Position numbers and translations under genes: made by a program. A DNA stretch of 64,000 bases from CBDBBY01 sp965205055 (lineage in GTDB: Bacteria > Pseudomonadota > Alphaproteobacteria > Rhodobacterales > Rhodobacteraceae): positions 2,170,001-2,234,000 of the forward strand of contig OZ242030.1 in NCBI GenBank assembly GCA_965205055.1, written 5' to 3'. Positions 63,207 to 64,000 of the stretch are shown here, in pieces. Position 1 is the first letter of the stretch. The number at the start of each line of letters is the position of its first letter. The notes under the pieces are model-generated. The model was not told the DNA's origin. It was given only the letters and a program-made list of their open reading frames with translations, and searched no databases.

Positions 63207-64000
63207 GCCGGCCATCCCGAAATCCAATCTCCGCCCGAACGCAGCGCCGCGTCAATCGCCAACGCGCCGAATGAAAAGAACAGATATCCCAGAGAGAGGT
63301 TGAAAAACCCCTTTTCCGCTTTCCAGCCGTCGCTTTTCGACGCCGCCGAATCCCTTCGCAAGAGCCGCAGCGAGCGCGCCGTGAACATGAAGTTGGCGAT
63401 GAGGCTGACAGCGAAGAACGTCGGACCGCCAATTCCGCTGAACGCGATCAGGAGCGAAACGGGAATCAATGACGCGGAATACGCGAAAATCATCCTGCGC
63501 GCGGCGGCGTCGCCTCGCACGACCGGAAGCATCGGCACGCCGGTGCCCGTGTAGTCGTCCTTCGCGAACAAGGCCAGAACCCAGAAATGAGGCGGCGTCC
63601 ACAAAAAAATCAGCAGAAACATGAGCACCGCCTCAATCGAGACGCCGGCCGTCGCGACAGCCCAGCCGATCATCGGGGGAAACGCGCCCGCAGCGCCGCC
63701 GATCACGATGTTCTGCGGCGTGCGCCGCTTCAGAAACATCGTGTAGACGACAGCGTAGAAAAATATCGTGAAGGCCAGCAACGCGGCGGATTGTAGGTTG
63801 GCGGTCAGCCCGAGCATGACGACCGAAAAGCCCGACAGCCAAAGTCCGATGTAGAGGGCGGTCTCGCGCGGCACGGCGCCCGAAGGTATCGGTCGACGCC
63901 GCGTCCTTCGCATCGTCGCATCAATATCGGAATCCCACCACATGTTGAGCGCTCCCGACGCGCCGGCTCCCACGGCCACGAACACGATGGATGCGATCGC
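63197..64000 (-). CDS. ctaB: Protohaem IX farnesyltransferase, 5' end cut by the window edge
   Basis: Membrane prenyltransferase (Cox10) that makes haem O, the precursor of haem A for the aa3 oxidase. About 267 residues are visible; the frame stays open to base 64000, and roughly the first 50 residues, with the first membrane helix, lie outside. The prenyl-pyrophosphate site NMWWDSDIDATMRRTRRRP is near the visible start, followed by TPQNIVIGGAAGAFPPMIGW and WTPPHFWVLALFAKDDY. About seven membrane segments are seen. It heads the ctaB-coxF-ctaG-ctaE-surf1 run in this window. Confidence 0.96.
   Translation of the reverse strand, partial: AIASIVFVAVGAGASGALNMWWDSDIDATMRRTRRRPIPSGAVPRETALYIGLWLSGFSVVMLGLTANLQSAALLAFTIFFYAVVYTMFLKRRTPQNIVIGGAAGAFPPMIGWAVATAGVSIEAVLMFLLIFLWTPPHFWVLALFAKDDYTGTGVPMLPVVRGDAAARRMIFAYSASLIPVSLLIAFSGIGGPTFFAVSLIANFMFTARSLRLLRRDSAASKSDGWKAEKGFFNLSLGYLFFSFGALAIDAALRSGGDWISGWPAWS

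Noticed and set aside
1..64000. tRNA, rRNA, riboswitch or CRISPR array
   Set aside because: No T-arm-like GGTTCGA context with a matching cloverleaf, no rRNA-like conserved blocks, no evenly spaced short repeats and no riboswitch core were noticed by eye; a covariance-model search would be decisive.

Overview
The window reads as chromosomal DNA of an alphaproteobacterium, most like the Rhizobiales/Rhodospirillales side of the class. Supporting neighbourhoods are lgt / NDUFAF7-like methyltransferase / pgeF, ybjN / proC / csaA beside a UbiK-type BMFP gene, lysC-ptsP, a GcrA cell-cycle regulator, a TIGR01459 HAD hydrolase near ribF, and ctaB-coxF-ctaG-coxC-surf1-thrC-M16 peptidase. Core genes are G+C-rich. 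The genus cannot be fixed from the sequence. Two IS elements, several IS or gene remnants and a frameshifted surface-protein gene suggest a genome with active or recent decay.

Layout. 1-6.9 kb: 3' part of a GPP34-family gene, cfa, carB, and a convergent Gfo/Idh/MocA dehydrogenase. 6.9-8.3 kb: an IS5-family element. 8.4-12.0 kb, minus strand: hydroxyacid dehydrogenase, csaA, proC, ybjN and an extended UbiK-like protein. 12.1-18.0 kb, plus strand: lgt, NDUFAF7-like methyltransferase, pgeF, trxB, manganese pyrophosphatase, HAD hydrolase. 18.0-21.1 kb: an A+T-rich island with a 166-bp inverted-repeat element and a two-gene AAA-ATPase module, lying between the HAD gene and ribF. 21.1-25.8 kb: ribF, ycgN-like gene, threonine aldolase, a DsbA-fold isomerase, prs. 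25.8-28.9 kb: decayed DNA with an IS1634 remnant and a TbpB-like pseudogene. 28.9-37.2 kb: argF-argD, gcrA, a Nudix gene, a DUF1178 gene, lysC-ptsP, a GNAT gene.

37.7-42.2 kb holds the most striking locus: type I modification genes hsdS and hsdM enclosing a PrrC-type anticodon nuclease, with a truncated second prrC-like copy beside it and no hsdR in the window. A second copy of the 166-bp element, flanked by an almost perfect 9-bp duplication, closes this locus. 42.2-51.5 kb: mtnP, an oligopeptide-type ABC transporter split into divergent halves by an IS1634-family element (6-bp target duplication), and apt. 51.6-58.2 kb: a LytS/LytT-type two-component pair, a Tat-exported carotenoid oxygenase with a DUF2141 protein, a flavin dehydrogenase and a RimJ-like acetyltransferase. 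58.2-64.0 kb: M16 peptidase, thrC and the cytochrome c oxidase assembly genes.

The two islands (AAA ATPase plus partner, and HsdS/PrrC/HsdM) are best read as anti-phage or guard modules. In the classical PrrC system the nuclease is held silent by its type I restriction enzyme and cuts tRNA-Lys when a phage inhibits that enzyme. Here the restriction subunit is missing locally, so how PrrC is controlled is an open question. No rRNA, tRNA or CRISPR array was recognised.
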